Numbered from the stretch's first letter, positions 1 to 7,227 are shown. The stretch: DNA of 10,594 bases from Phycisphaerae bacterium (GCA_030630315.1 DAOVNI010000023.1:1-10594); one strand, 5' to 3'. The notes: generated from the letters alone by a model not told the origin. Numbers and translations are program-made.

Positions 1-1302
1 AATAGACGTGTTCGACATGTCACTTCGTTTATGGATATCAAATCCTATTCCCCAAAGGTCCATCTCAACCTCAGAGCCCAGTATGGCACTGAATATCGAA
101 GAGGAGACTTTGCTCTTTTCACGGCTTAGCGAGGTGGTAAGGTCAAAGAACCAGCCGTCCTTCTGGAAAGCGTTGTATCGCAATTCTCCACCATACAACG
201 AACCATGACCAAGGAAATTAATGCCGCCGCCACCATCTACATCAAACTGGCTGTAACCGGCATAAAGTTCGAGTCGCAGTTTTGGTCCCATTATCGGGAA
301 ATCGTAACTGCCGAATATAGAATATCTGTCCGTTATACCCTTATCCCAGGGGGCTTGATAAAAAACTGTAAACCTGTCGTCTATACCGGTAAGATTTGTG
401 TTGATAAGACCTACCCGCGGAGTCCATTGCCTGTCATCGGTGCCGGAGTTGTCTACCTGCAGGAAATAATGCCAGGGGTTTGCTTCGTAAATATTATAAC
501 CTACAGAGAGAGTTTCTGGTTCCGCTCCTTTTGATACAGTTGCTGAGATGTATCTGTCCGGGTTGAGATTGAGCAGGTTAATAAACTCTTCCAGTTCCTT
601 CTGTTTTCCAACCTCTCCAACACGGATAGGTGACCATTTCTGTAGAAAAGAAGGTTTGAGATACCCTTCTTCAACTTTCTCATTTTCCGGGGTATAGTAA
701 TTTGTTGTAACCGAAGTAACCGGAGCTTCGATAATGTTTATGAGTAAAATCTCATCTCGCAATTTTCTGCCTTCCTCAAGTGCTTCTGGCGGAACAGACA
801 CATATATACCAGAATATCCCTTGTCTTGGTAGACCGAGAGAATACATTGGGTAAGACCACGAATAGTTCTTGCAGAAATTTGACGAGGCTGGCCAGGGTT
901 TTCGATTATATCACACAGCGTCCTGAAATCATAAAGATTAATACTTTCAGCCTTTTTTAGCGGCACACCAGAAGTGTTATACACCAAAGGAATGTTTGAC
1001 AATAACTCTTCAGTTGTTATTAGAGTGTTGCCAATAATCCGAAGTTCCTTTGCGGTCATGAGCAAACTCGTATCTTTTGGTAAATCCAGTTTTGCAATTT
1101 CTTCACGGCTGATTTCTACAGCAGCTCTTTTCTTTTCTTTAATTTTTTCCTCCTGCCGCATTTTTTCTTCAAGCTTCAACTGAGCTTCGGTTTTAGTAGG
1201 CTCTGCAACAGTCTCAGCCATTACATTTCCTGCTGCAATACAAAACACAATACATAAAAGAAAGCGACGCATCATCCTTGTCTTCCTTGTCGCGCTAACC
1301 AT
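1..1302 (-). CDS. Two-partner secretion outer-membrane transporter (TpsB; FhaC/ShlB/HecB family), C-terminus cut by window edge
   Basis: Open for 434 codons from ATG 1302 to the left edge with no stop. The start is set by AAGGAG at 1310-1315, 7 nt upstream. Residues 1-29 form a signal peptide (basic MVSATRKTRMMRR, hydrophobic FLLCIVFCIAAG, likely cleavage VMA|E). Residues 37-70 are very Glu/Lys rich and may be helical. About residues 80-200 resemble a ShlB-type POTRA domain (KELRIIGNTLITTEEL...; SARTIRGLTQCILSVYQDKGYSG). After a linker (LNLNPDRYISATVSKG), alternating beta strands begin near residue 278 (WHYFLQVDNSGTDD) and continue to the edge, as in the FhaC 16-strand barrel. Family members are usually about 550-600 residues, so the last barrel strands are missing here. 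Known family role: POTRA domains recognise a secreted TpsA exoprotein and pass it through the outer membrane. No TpsA partner is in the window; it may lie beyond the left edge. Family assignment is firm; substrate is unknown. Confidence 0.85.
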   Translation of the reverse strand, partial: MVSATRKTRMMRRFLLCIVFCIAAGNVMAETVAEPTKTEAQLKLEEKMRQEEKIKEKKRAAVEISREEIAKLDLPKDTSLLMTAKELRIIGNTLITTEELLSNIPLVYNTSGVPLKKAESINLYDFRTLCDIIENPGQPRQISARTIRGLTQCILSVYQDKGYSGIYVSVPPEALEEGRKLRDEILLINIIEAPVTSVTTNYYTPENEKVEEGYLKPSFLQKWSPIRVGEVGKQKELEEFINLLNLNPDRYISATVSKGAEPETLSVGYNIYEANPWHYFLQVDNSGTDDRQWTPRVGLINTNLTGIDDRFTVFYQAPWDKGITDRYSIFGSYDFPIMGPKLRLELYAGYSQFDVDGGGGINFLGHGSLYGGELRYNAFQKDGWFFDLTTSLSREKSKVSSSIFSAILGSEVEMDLWGIGFDIHKRSDMSNTSI

Positions 1303-1379
1303 AATTAGTCTCCTTAAATAATCCTTGGCTAAATGCCTATTAAACAAACCAAATAAAACAACATTCTTACACCGAAAGC

Positions 1380-1408
1380 CTTATACTAACAAGTACAAAA
1401 AAAGTCAC
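1380..1408 (-). promoter_or_regulatory. Predicted sigma70-type promoter for the TpsB gene
   Basis: Read on the minus strand: GTGACT, a 17-nt spacer, then TATAAG (5 of 6 matches to the -10 consensus, 4 of 6 to the -35). Transcription would start near 1373, giving a leader of about 70 nt before ATG 1302. This is a pattern match only. Confidence 0.45.
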
Positions 1409-1494
1409 CATATCTTCTTTTGATTGTTACCGACTCTTTAACTCTCCTGTCCGAAGATGGTTTGAATATAATGCAGTGGCTCCTCAATCTAAGA

Positions 1495-1508
1495 AATGTA
1501 CGTACATT
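1495..1508. promoter_or_regulatory. Perfect 14-bp palindrome, possible operator
   Basis: AATGTACGTACATT is fully self-complementary. It lies about 90 bp upstream of the predicted -35 of the TpsB promoter and could bind a dimeric regulator. Nothing else supports this role. Confidence 0.3.
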
Positions 1509-1650
1509 ACATATACTCAGTCTCTCGTTGTCTTATTTTAGCATTTTAGCAAATTCCCTATGTAACTGTCAAGGACAATCTTCCAAATCTTCCAAATTTT
1601 GTAACCGGTCAGTTATGGGTGGGTTAATTCTCCTACTGATGAGACATTCG

Positions 1651-1682
1651 AGGCTCAAAATCCCTATCTGGGACTCAAGCCT
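1651..1682. repeat. Nested hairpin
   Basis: AGGCT (1651-1655) pairs with AGCCT (1678-1682), and inside it TCCC (1661-1664) pairs with GGGA (1670-1673). It sits immediately left of the attC/MITE-like element. No T-tract follows on either strand, so it is not an obvious terminator. Confidence 0.45.
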
Positions 1683-1685
1683 AAG

Positions 1686-1858
1686 GCACAACGTCCGGTA
1701 ATAACTAACGTATTGTGCGAGTTTTCAAAAACGCAGTTTTTGGCCCAAAAATCTGGTTGTTTTTTGCCCTCGGCTCAAAACTTCTGTAAAAAACTTGCTT
1801 CAAGGGCTAAAAAACAAGGTTGCTATAAAAAACCTGCACAACGCGTTAATAACTAAGC
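1686..1858. repeat. ~140-bp imperfect inverted repeat bounded by direct repeats (attC-like or MITE-like)
   Basis: The ends AACGTATTGTGC (1707-1718) and GCACAACGCGTT (1836-1847) are inverted repeats, 10 of 12 pairs, with the mismatch confined to two central bases. Further in, TTGTTTTTT (1757-1765) pairs with AAAAAACAA (1809-1817) and CCCT (1767-1770) with AGGG (1803-1806), so the whole piece can fold into one long imperfect hairpin. TAATAACTAA occurs at 1699-1708 and again at 1847-1856, and GCACAACG at 1686-1693 and 1836-1843, giving a direct repeat about 150 bp apart. Paired outer and inner boxes split by an unpaired spacer resemble an integron attC site; terminal inverted repeats with a flanking 10-bp duplication also resemble a non-autonomous transposable element. 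The match to the attC R-box consensus GTTRRRY is imperfect (GTTAGTT on the minus strand). No integron integrase is nearby. Confidence 0.5.
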
Positions 1859-2560
1859 TGGATAAAAGCAAATTGAATAATTCAGAGAGAGATCTGCCCA
1901 GCTTGATTACATTATTAGCCGCCCCGACCCACTCTTGGCCTTTTTTTCCGTTAGGCTCAGGCGGAGATTAAAAAAAATAAGACAAAATTTTTTCCGGCGG
2001 TTGAAATTATTACGCTCAGCGATTCTAATCGGTGTCGCACGCATGTGCTCTGACGGGAAAACCATTCAATCGTGAGGACTATCAAAAGCTGCACGTTTGG
2101 ATGCGTAAACTTTTATTTCATTCCAGCCCTTGAAAAAATTTTAATAAGGCAAATTTGGAGAATCCTTGATCGACAAAGCAAGAGATGCTAGCAGCGCTGC
2201 TTTGGGTAAAGATTTCAGTGCGCATTTCGTGCGTACTACCCCAGATGGCACAAATGGTAAAAAAACAAGCGTCGCCTGTAACCTAACAAGGTCTTGTTCT
2301 TGATAGAGTTACAGAAACTCGCAGCACCAAGGCGTGAGCTATGACATTCGAAAAAATAGGAAGTATGTCACAGCTTCACCCAGTTAATTTCCCTCGATTT
2401 GGCTGCCATGTCATAATCTGCTCCACCTGAATTTGTTAGTGGTGCTAAAACTAAGGTCATATACGTTTGGATTGCTCGAGGTATATATAGGTGATCGAAG
2501 AAAACTCAAAACACAATAATTATTTTGCTCAGTTGCTTTCGGTAAAACCTTATAGCAAGT

Positions 2561-3685
2561 TCAAGTTTTTACCTGAATTATATACTTTCTACTATTTTCA
2601 ATCACTCTGTCAGTTTGTTTGGAAACATCCTGCACATATCTTGTAGCCATTTTCAGGTTTGCATGACCAAGTAATCGCTGAACTGCAAATGGATCTCCTG
2701 ATCTGGCGGCAACAGTGGCAGCAGTCCTTCGAAGCGTGTAGAAACCTGTCCCTTTTGGAGCTTGGATACCTGCTTTTTTCATAAGCTTTGAAAATCTTGA
2801 AGTTACCAGATTGATATTGGAATATTTGCTTGAGCCATCTTTGTTAATGTGGTATGTTGTTCGAATCAGAGGTTTATTTCCTGATGTATAGAATACTAAC
2901 TTGCCGGATTTGGGAATTTTCTCAAGAGACTGTATTGTTTCCGGCCACAATGGAAGATCTCTTGAAACGCCTGTCTTTCCCCTCGCAAGTTTTACTCTAC
3001 CGCTTACAAGGTCCAAATTATTCCATTCAAGCTCAGTACAATCAGTGCACCCAAAGCCACAATTCAATCCCAGCCATATCATTGCTCTCGTCTGGACATC
3101 AGCAAAATCAAATAATCGATATATCTCTCCAGATGTGAAAACATGGCGCTGCTTGTGTATGATTTTAACACTGCTGACCGCATCAATATTAGGGATATAA
3201 TCAAGTATGTCATTTTTCTTGGCCCAGTGAAACATTGCTTTCATGATACTTATGTGCAAATTCATTCGATGTGCTGAATTATAGGTGCATCGGAGTTTTC
3301 TACTATAGTTTTGCAAATCCAGTGTTGATATTTCATTTATCTTACGATGTTGGCCAATGAAACTCATAAATTTCTTTAAGCAGCTGATTTGATCAGCATG
3401 ATGGCGGATAGTAATTTCAGCAGATGCAGCTTTGGCTTGCTGATGCTGTAAATAAATATTACACAGGCTTTTCAACGTTATATTGCCGTTAGTGTTTTTA
3501 AACATTTTAGCCTTGCCATTATGCAGAAATGCTGCTTGTTCAAGATAGCGTTCCAGTGCTTGTTTTTTATTCTTTCCAAAGTAATGCATTTTTCCTTTAA
3601 TCTTTTTGCAGTATTGACCAGTTGAATGATGGGTAAGTGGGAATTTGTCTGACCGAGTTTTTCTTTTTGTTTTAGACTTATTCAT
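2561..3685 (-). CDS. Tyrosine recombinase / phage-type integrase with atypical active site
   Basis: 374 aa. ATG 3685 is preceded by GGAGGT (3691-3696). The N-terminus is very basic (NKSKTKRKTRSDK) and is followed by a short block (PLTHHSTGQYCKKIKGKMHYFG, about residues 16-37), then a SAM-like core-binding domain (about 70-165: HADQISCLKKFMSFIG... LHISIMKAMFHWAKK) and the catalytic domain (about 180-360). Visible catalytic positions: Lys237 (RGKTG), Arg319 (TLRRT), His341 (LLGHAN) and the nucleophile Tyr350 (TRYVQ). By alignment on the downstream ExxW/LDL motif, the first catalytic Arg is replaced by Gly212 (NCGFGCTDC), and the His of the HxxR box is Tyr316. From memory, recombinases with an LNCGFG block at this position are common in Planctomycetes, so this is probably a lineage subfamily rather than a dead gene. 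The reading frame is intact. No excisionase or att sites were recognised. It could move the neighbouring ankyrin gene, but nothing proves it. Confidence 0.88.
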   Translation of the reverse strand: MNKSKTKRKTRSDKFPLTHHSTGQYCKKIKGKMHYFGKNKKQALERYLEQAAFLHNGKAKMFKNTNGNITLKSLCNIYLQHQQAKAASAEITIRHHADQISCLKKFMSFIGQHRKINEISTLDLQNYSRKLRCTYNSAHRMNLHISIMKAMFHWAKKNDILDYIPNIDAVSSVKIIHKQRHVFTSGEIYRLFDFADVQTRAMIWLGLNCGFGCTDCTELEWNNLDLVSGRVKLARGKTGVSRDLPLWPETIQSLEKIPKSGKLVFYTSGNKPLIRTTYHINKDGSSKYSNINLVTSRFSKLMKKAGIQAPKGTGFYTLRRTAATVAARSGDPFAVQRLLGHANLKMATRYVQDVSKQTDRVIENSRKYIIQVKT

Positions 3686-3733
3686 AACACACCTCCGTAA
3701 TAGAAACAGTTAAATGTAAAATGGTTGTAGTTT

Positions 3734-3753
3734 GGGTTGTCTTTTTTCAACCC
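3734..3753 (-). repeat. Hairpin in the recombinase leader
   Basis: GGGTTG (3734-3739) and CAACCC (3748-3753) form a perfect 6-bp stem around an 8-nt loop, 48 bp upstream of the recombinase start. It could be a leader-RNA hairpin or an operator; no further support. Confidence 0.35.
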
Positions 3754-3814
3754 ACACAATTCTTAACTTGTCATAAGCATAACAAACAAAACATCTTACA
3801 ATCATTAACCATTT

Positions 3815-3866
3815 CTTATACGAACGTATGTTCAATCCAGCACCCATGGTGGCAAACGTGTGTTCA
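3815..3866 (-). promoter_or_regulatory. Paired GAAC-N4-GTTC-type operator boxes upstream of the recombinase
   Basis: CGAACGTATGTTCA (3821-3834) contains a perfect GAAC-N4-GTTC. A second copy, CAAACGTGTGTTCA (3853-3866), differs at the first G. The two are exactly 32 bp apart, about three helical turns, so they face the same side of the DNA. On the minus strand a TATAAG hexamer (3815-3820) abuts the first box, placing the box where a -35/-10 spacer would be; no good -35 is visible. GAAC-N4-GTTC is the core of the LexA/DinR box known from Bacillus. Which protein binds here is unknown. The leader to ATG 3685 would be about 120 nt. Confidence 0.45.
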
Positions 3867-4037
3867 AAACGTTCACCATTTTTTGCAATTTTTTTAAGTC
3901 TTTGATATTACTAATCTTATGGATTTATATTTTTTGTGATTTTATGAGCTATTTGGGCTTTTGGTAAGGCACAAAGAGTTGCGGGTTGCGAAAGGCATTT
4001 TACGGAAAAGGACTGTGGATTCTTTATATAAGACTTC

Positions 4038-4099
4038 CTACTCTGCGAAGTAGCTCCTTCTCCGTAGTAGGTACTACGAAGGATGAATTGCTACGTAGC
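4038..4099. repeat. Cluster of three CTAC/GTAG palindromes
   Basis: In 62 bp there are three palindromes built on the same CTAC/GTAG core: CTACT-ctgcga... with AGTAG (4038-4053), CGTAGTA-GG-TACTACG (4063-4078, perfect 7-bp arms) and GCTACGTAGC (4090-4099, perfect). Together they can form a strong series of hairpins or cruciforms. The cluster lies between the 3' end of the ankyrin gene and the upstream region of the recombinase. It may be a REP-like dispersed element, a recombinase site or a transcription stop. The rest of 3900-4131 shows no gene. Confidence 0.5.
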
Positions 4100-4131
4100 A
4101 CGAGATTTTCCACGGCTGCGTGCCTTTTTCC

Positions 4132-5535
4132 TTAGTAGTTGAATAAGCGCCCTTTCCGAGGAGTCCAGCCATACTTGTTTTTGGCATTCACATCGGCACC
4201 CTTGGCGATGAGCAGCTTTATCAAATCATTATTACGATTCAGCCAATAGCGCAGAGGCAAACCATGTGTAGCTAAATGCAAAGGAGTATTTCCTCGAGAA
4301 TCTTTGGCATTCAAACTAGCGCCTTTTGCGATAAGCAGTTCGGCCACATTTATATATCCGCCAGCAGCAGCGCCATGCAGAGGAGTTTGGCCATTCCGGT
4401 CTCGTGTCTTTACATTGGCGCCCATCTCGATGAGAAACTCCACCATATCCTTATGGCCGTATCTGGCAGCACCCCCTAAAGGAAGCCAGCCGTTTATGTC
4501 ATAAGCGCTCGCATCGGCGCCTTCCCTAAAAAAGCTTTTTACCCTGGTTAAGTCTCCTATGTAAACAGCAATATGAAAAGTAGGATTGGCGCCCTTGGCA
4601 ATAAGCAGTTCCGCCACATCCTTTCGACCGGCTACAGCAGCAAGGTGCAGAGGAGTCCAACCAGACTTGTCTTTAACATCAACGGCTGCGTTGTTGGCGA
4701 CGAGCAGCTCAATTACGTCCTTATGACCCTTCTCGGCAGCATAATGCAGAGGAGTTTGGCCACTCTTGTCTTTAGCATTAACAGCCGCGCCGCTGGCGAT
4801 GAGTAGTTCCACTACATTCCTATGCCCCCATTCGGCGGTAAGATGCAAAGCCGTTAAACCCGTTCTGCCAACACCGCTATTGGCTTCGGCATTCACATCG
4901 GCACCGTTTGCGATTAGCAGTTCGGCCACATCCCTATCGCCCCTACCTGCTGCAAAGTGCAGAGCAGTCATCATTCTGTTATAGAGCGTTCTTTTAGCAT
5001 TTACGTCGGCGCCTTCAGCCACGAGCAGTTCGGCTATCTCCTTATGGCCGGATTCAGCCGCACGAAGCAAAGCTGTTGTACCGTATCTTTCATCTCTGGC
5101 ATTTACATCAGCACCTTTTGCGATAAGAAGCTTCACCATCTCCTTTCGACCATCTTGTGCGGCCATAGCCAGGGACCTTCCATCCACATCAGCGCCGCCG
5201 GCAATGAGGATTTCCGCTATATCCATAAGCCCGCGGGAGGCGGCATGATGCAGCGGCTTGACGCCATATTTGTTTTTAGCATTGACATCAGCGCCGCCGG
5301 CAATAAGGATTTCCGCTGCATCCAGATGCCCGCGCCAGACGGCACTAAGCAGCGGCGTGGTGCCATATTTGTCTTTAGCATTGACATCAGCGCCGCGTTT
5401 GATAAGTATCTTCAGTTTAGCTATGTCACCAACGGCCGCTGCCTTATGTAAGGGGTACATATTACAGCCTGACAACAATCCCGTCGAACACAGAACCAAA
5501 GCCAGGAAGATACACTTTTTGCTTCTTCTGATCAT
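4132..5535 (-). CDS. Ankyrin-repeat lipoprotein
   Basis: 467 aa from ATG 5535, chosen because GGGAGG (5543-5548) sits 7 nt upstream and because this start opens directly into a lipoprotein signal: basic MIRRSKK, hydrophobic IFLALVLCSTG, lipobox LSGC with Cys24 as the lipidated residue. A longer frame to TTG 5592 would place its start inside the -35 of the promoter. The mature part is about 13 ankyrin repeats of roughly 33 residues, most ending in GADVNAK (for example TPLHYAAEKGHKDVIELL). Repeat 3-4 is shortened (GADVDGRSLAMAAQDG), repeat 10 is divergent (PTFHIAVYIGDL), and repeat 13 carries a short insertion (GLPLRYWLNRNN). The protein ends soon after WTPRKG. Ankyrin arrays bind other proteins and have no enzymatic role of their own. 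Ser at position +1 before Cys and Asn after it do not settle inner or outer membrane. Partner unknown. Confidence 0.88.
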   Translation of the reverse strand: MIRRSKKCIFLALVLCSTGLLSGCNMYPLHKAAAVGDIAKLKILIKRGADVNAKDKYGTTPLLSAVWRGHLDAAEILIAGGADVNAKNKYGVKPLHHAASRGLMDIAEILIAGGADVDGRSLAMAAQDGRKEMVKLLIAKGADVNARDERYGTTALLRAAESGHKEIAELLVAEGADVNAKRTLYNRMMTALHFAAGRGDRDVAELLIANGADVNAEANSGVGRTGLTALHLTAEWGHRNVVELLIASGAAVNAKDKSGQTPLHYAAEKGHKDVIELLVANNAAVDVKDKSGWTPLHLAAVAGRKDVAELLIAKGANPTFHIAVYIGDLTRVKSFFREGADASAYDINGWLPLGGAARYGHKDMVEFLIEMGANVKTRDRNGQTPLHGAAAGGYINVAELLIAKGASLNAKDSRGNTPLHLATHGLPLRYWLNRNNDLIKLLIAKGADVNAKNKYGWTPRKGRLFNY

Positions 5536-5563
5536 AGCGCAGCCTCCCAAATATTGATTATCA

Positions 5564-5592
5564 AGAATAATTTCTGCAAATTTCTTTGTCAA
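5564..5592 (-). promoter_or_regulatory. Predicted sigma70 promoter of the ankyrin lipoprotein gene
   Basis: On the minus strand: TTGACA (5587-5592, perfect), 17-nt spacer, TATTCT (5564-5569, 4 of 6). Transcription would begin near 5557, leaving about 20 nt before ATG 5535 with the GGGAGG site inside it. Confidence 0.6.
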
Positions 5593-5707
5593 CCAACTTG
5601 TATATTATGATACCAGTTTGGCTTTCAAATTACACCCTTTATGTCAATAGCCGCAAGATTTGGTTTCGTGGTTCGCCGAGCGCGATTGGTCCCCGGTATT
5701 CAGTCAC

Positions 5708-5736
5708 TTGACTTCGTTGACATATTGCGGTATCAT
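5708..5736 (+). promoter_or_regulatory. Predicted sigma70 promoter of uxaC
   Basis: TTGACT (5708-5713), 17-nt spacer, TATCAT (5731-5736). Transcription would start near 5743, about 34 nt before ATG 5777. A second TTGACA at 5717-5722 has no well-spaced -10. I see no clear operator palindrome for a hexuronate regulator. Confidence 0.5.
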
Positions 5737-5776
5737 TTCAGCCGATATCCAATAAATTTAACTTGAGGGCTCGAGA

Positions 5777-7189
5777 ATGGCCGGATTTATTACCGAAGAT
5801 TTTCTCCTGCAAACAAAAACTGCAAGGACCCTTTACCACGAACACGCCGAGAAAATGCCTATCTACGACTACCACTGTCATCTGCCGGCCGACCAAATCG
5901 CCGCCGACCATCAATTCGACAACCTCACTCAAATTTGGCTTTACGGCGACCATTACAAATGGCGCGCAATGCGGGCCAACGGCATACCGGAAAAATATAT
6001 CACAGGCGATGCAGGCGATTATGAAAAGTTCGAAAAATGGGCACAGACCGTCCCCTACACTCTGCGCAACCCTCTTTATCACTGGACCCACCTGGAACTG
6101 GCGCGCTATTTCGGTATCGGCGATAAACTGTTAAATCCGGGCACCGCCAAGGAAATCTATGAAACCTGCAGCAAAATGTTAAGAACGCCTCAGTGGAGCT
6201 GCCGCAACATAATGCGCAAAATGAACGTCAAGCTTGTCTGCACCACTGAAGGCCCGCTCGATTCACTGGAACATCACAGAAGAATCCGAGAAGAAGGCTT
6301 TGAAATCAAAGTTCACGCCGCTTTCCGCCCGGACAAAGCTATGGCCGTCGAAGACCTCCCGGCCCTGAACGCCTGGATTGATAAACTCGAAGGAGCTTGC
6401 GACACAGAAATAACTAACTTCGCCTCATATATCGAAGCGCTCCGCAATCGCCACTACTATTTCCACGAAAACGGCTGCCGCCTCTCAGACCACGGCCTCG
6501 AAACCGCTTACGCCAAAGACTACACCGAAACCGAAATCAAAAAAATCTTTGGTAAGATAAGGTCCGGCAAAAAACTGGATGCGTTAGAGCGTCTCAAATT
6601 CAAATCAGCGATGATGATTGAATTCGCCCTGATGGACTATGAATCGGGATGGGTTATGCAGCTTCACCTCGGCGCCCTTAGAAATACCAGCACGCGAATG
6701 CTAAAAACCGTCGGCCCCGATACCGGCTTCGATTCAATCGGCGACTTCGAGACGGCTCGACCGTTGGCCAAATTCCTCGATGCCCTCGATAAGAACAAGG
6801 AACTGCCCAAAACCATTCTGTACAACCTTAATCCGAGGGACAACGAGCTTATCGCCACTATGGTCGGCAACTTTCAGGATGGCTCTGCGCCCGGCAAATT
6901 GCAGTACGGCTCCGCCTGGTGGTTCCTCGACCAGAAAGACGGAATGGAAAAGCAACTGGCCGCCCTTTCAAATATGGGCCTTCTAAGCCGGTTCGTCGGT
7001 ATGCTGACAGATTCGCGAAGCTTCCTCTCGTATCCGAGACATGAATATTTCCGCCGAATACTCTGCAACATCCTCGGCAGCGACGTCGAAGCCGGCCTCT
7101 TGCCGACCGATATGGCCCTGCTCGGCAAAATGGTCGAGGGTATCTGCTTCAACAACGCCAAGGACTATTTTCCGATGGCGCTGGATTAG
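5777..7189 (+). CDS. uxaC: Uronate (glucuronate) isomerase
   Basis: 470 aa, the usual family length. UxaC (EC 5.3.1.12) converts D-glucuronate to D-fructuronate and D-galacturonate to D-tagaturonate in the cytoplasm, the first step of hexuronate catabolism. It is an amidohydrolase-fold (beta/alpha) barrel. Visible signatures: the metal-binding HxH at His33-Cys34-His35 (DYHCHLPADQIA), the WLYGDHYKWRAMRANGI block, CTTEGPLDSLEHH from residue 155, HLGALRNTSTRM from His297, and the highly typical MLTDSRSFLSYPRHEYF at 409-425 near the C-terminus. ATG 5777 is the only sensible start; the upstream GAGGG (5765-5769) is a modest ribosome site. It stands alone, without uxuA, uxaB, kdgK or a uronate transporter beside it, so the rest of the pathway must be elsewhere. 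It converges with the antiporter gene, 38 bp between stops. Confidence 0.96.
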   Translation: MAGFITEDFLLQTKTARTLYHEHAEKMPIYDYHCHLPADQIAADHQFDNLTQIWLYGDHYKWRAMRANGIPEKYITGDAGDYEKFEKWAQTVPYTLRNPLYHWTHLELARYFGIGDKLLNPGTAKEIYETCSKMLRTPQWSCRNIMRKMNVKLVCTTEGPLDSLEHHRRIREEGFEIKVHAAFRPDKAMAVEDLPALNAWIDKLEGACDTEITNFASYIEALRNRHYYFHENGCRLSDHGLETAYAKDYTETEIKKIFGKIRSGKKLDALERLKFKSAMMIEFALMDYESGWVMQLHLGALRNTSTRMLKTVGPDTGFDSIGDFETARPLAKFLDALDKNKELPKTILYNLNPRDNELIATMVGNFQDGSAPGKLQYGSAWWFLDQKDGMEKQLAALSNMGLLSRFVGMLTDSRSFLSYPRHEYFRRILCNILGSDVEAGLLPTDMALLGKMVEGICFNNAKDYFPMALD

Positions 7190-7227
7190 GCTGTTGATAA
7201 CTGAGCCGTATCCGTTGGAAATTCCCT

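Larger units (their letters stand above)
1303..2560. other. 1.26-kb region without a convincing gene
   Basis: No frame on either strand shows a long coding region with a good ribosome site. The longest open frame (1420-1701, plus) is low complexity, lacks a Shine-Dalgarno sequence and runs through a hairpin. A short minus-strand frame, ATG 2460 to TGA 2368 (30 aa, open upstream to about 2505), reads like protein (LAPLTNSGGADYDMAAKS) but has no ribosome site and could be a gene remnant. A plus-strand frame from TTG 2166 (about 45 codons, GGAG 5 nt upstream) is equally doubtful. The region does hold structured DNA, listed separately, and a 12-bp palindrome AGCAGCGCTGCT at 2190-2201. It could be an eroded mobile element next to the recombinase; that is inference. 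Confidence 0.6.

Noticed and set aside
1420..1701. 93-aa plus-strand frame
   Set aside because: No ribosome site, low-complexity Leu/Ser content, and it crosses a hairpin and half of the repeat element.
2561..3685. Reading the recombinase as an integron integrase (IntI) because of the attC-like repeat
   Set aside because: Its N-terminal block and LNCGFG catalytic region fit a phage/Planctomycete-type recombinase, and I see no IntI-specific insert.
4098..4129. Plus-strand hairpin followed by TTTTT, terminator-like
   Set aside because: No plus-strand gene lies upstream; on the minus strand, where the ankyrin gene would need it, the hairpin has no following T-tract.
4276..5557. Several plus-strand open frames across the ankyrin gene
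   Set aside because: They are shadows created by the periodic ankyrin repeat codons on the opposite strand and have no start signals.
5536..5592. 19-residue N-terminal extension of the ankyrin protein from TTG 5592
   Set aside because: It overlaps the predicted -35 and -10 elements, and the internal ATG 5535 has a strong ribosome site and opens into a textbook lipoprotein signal.
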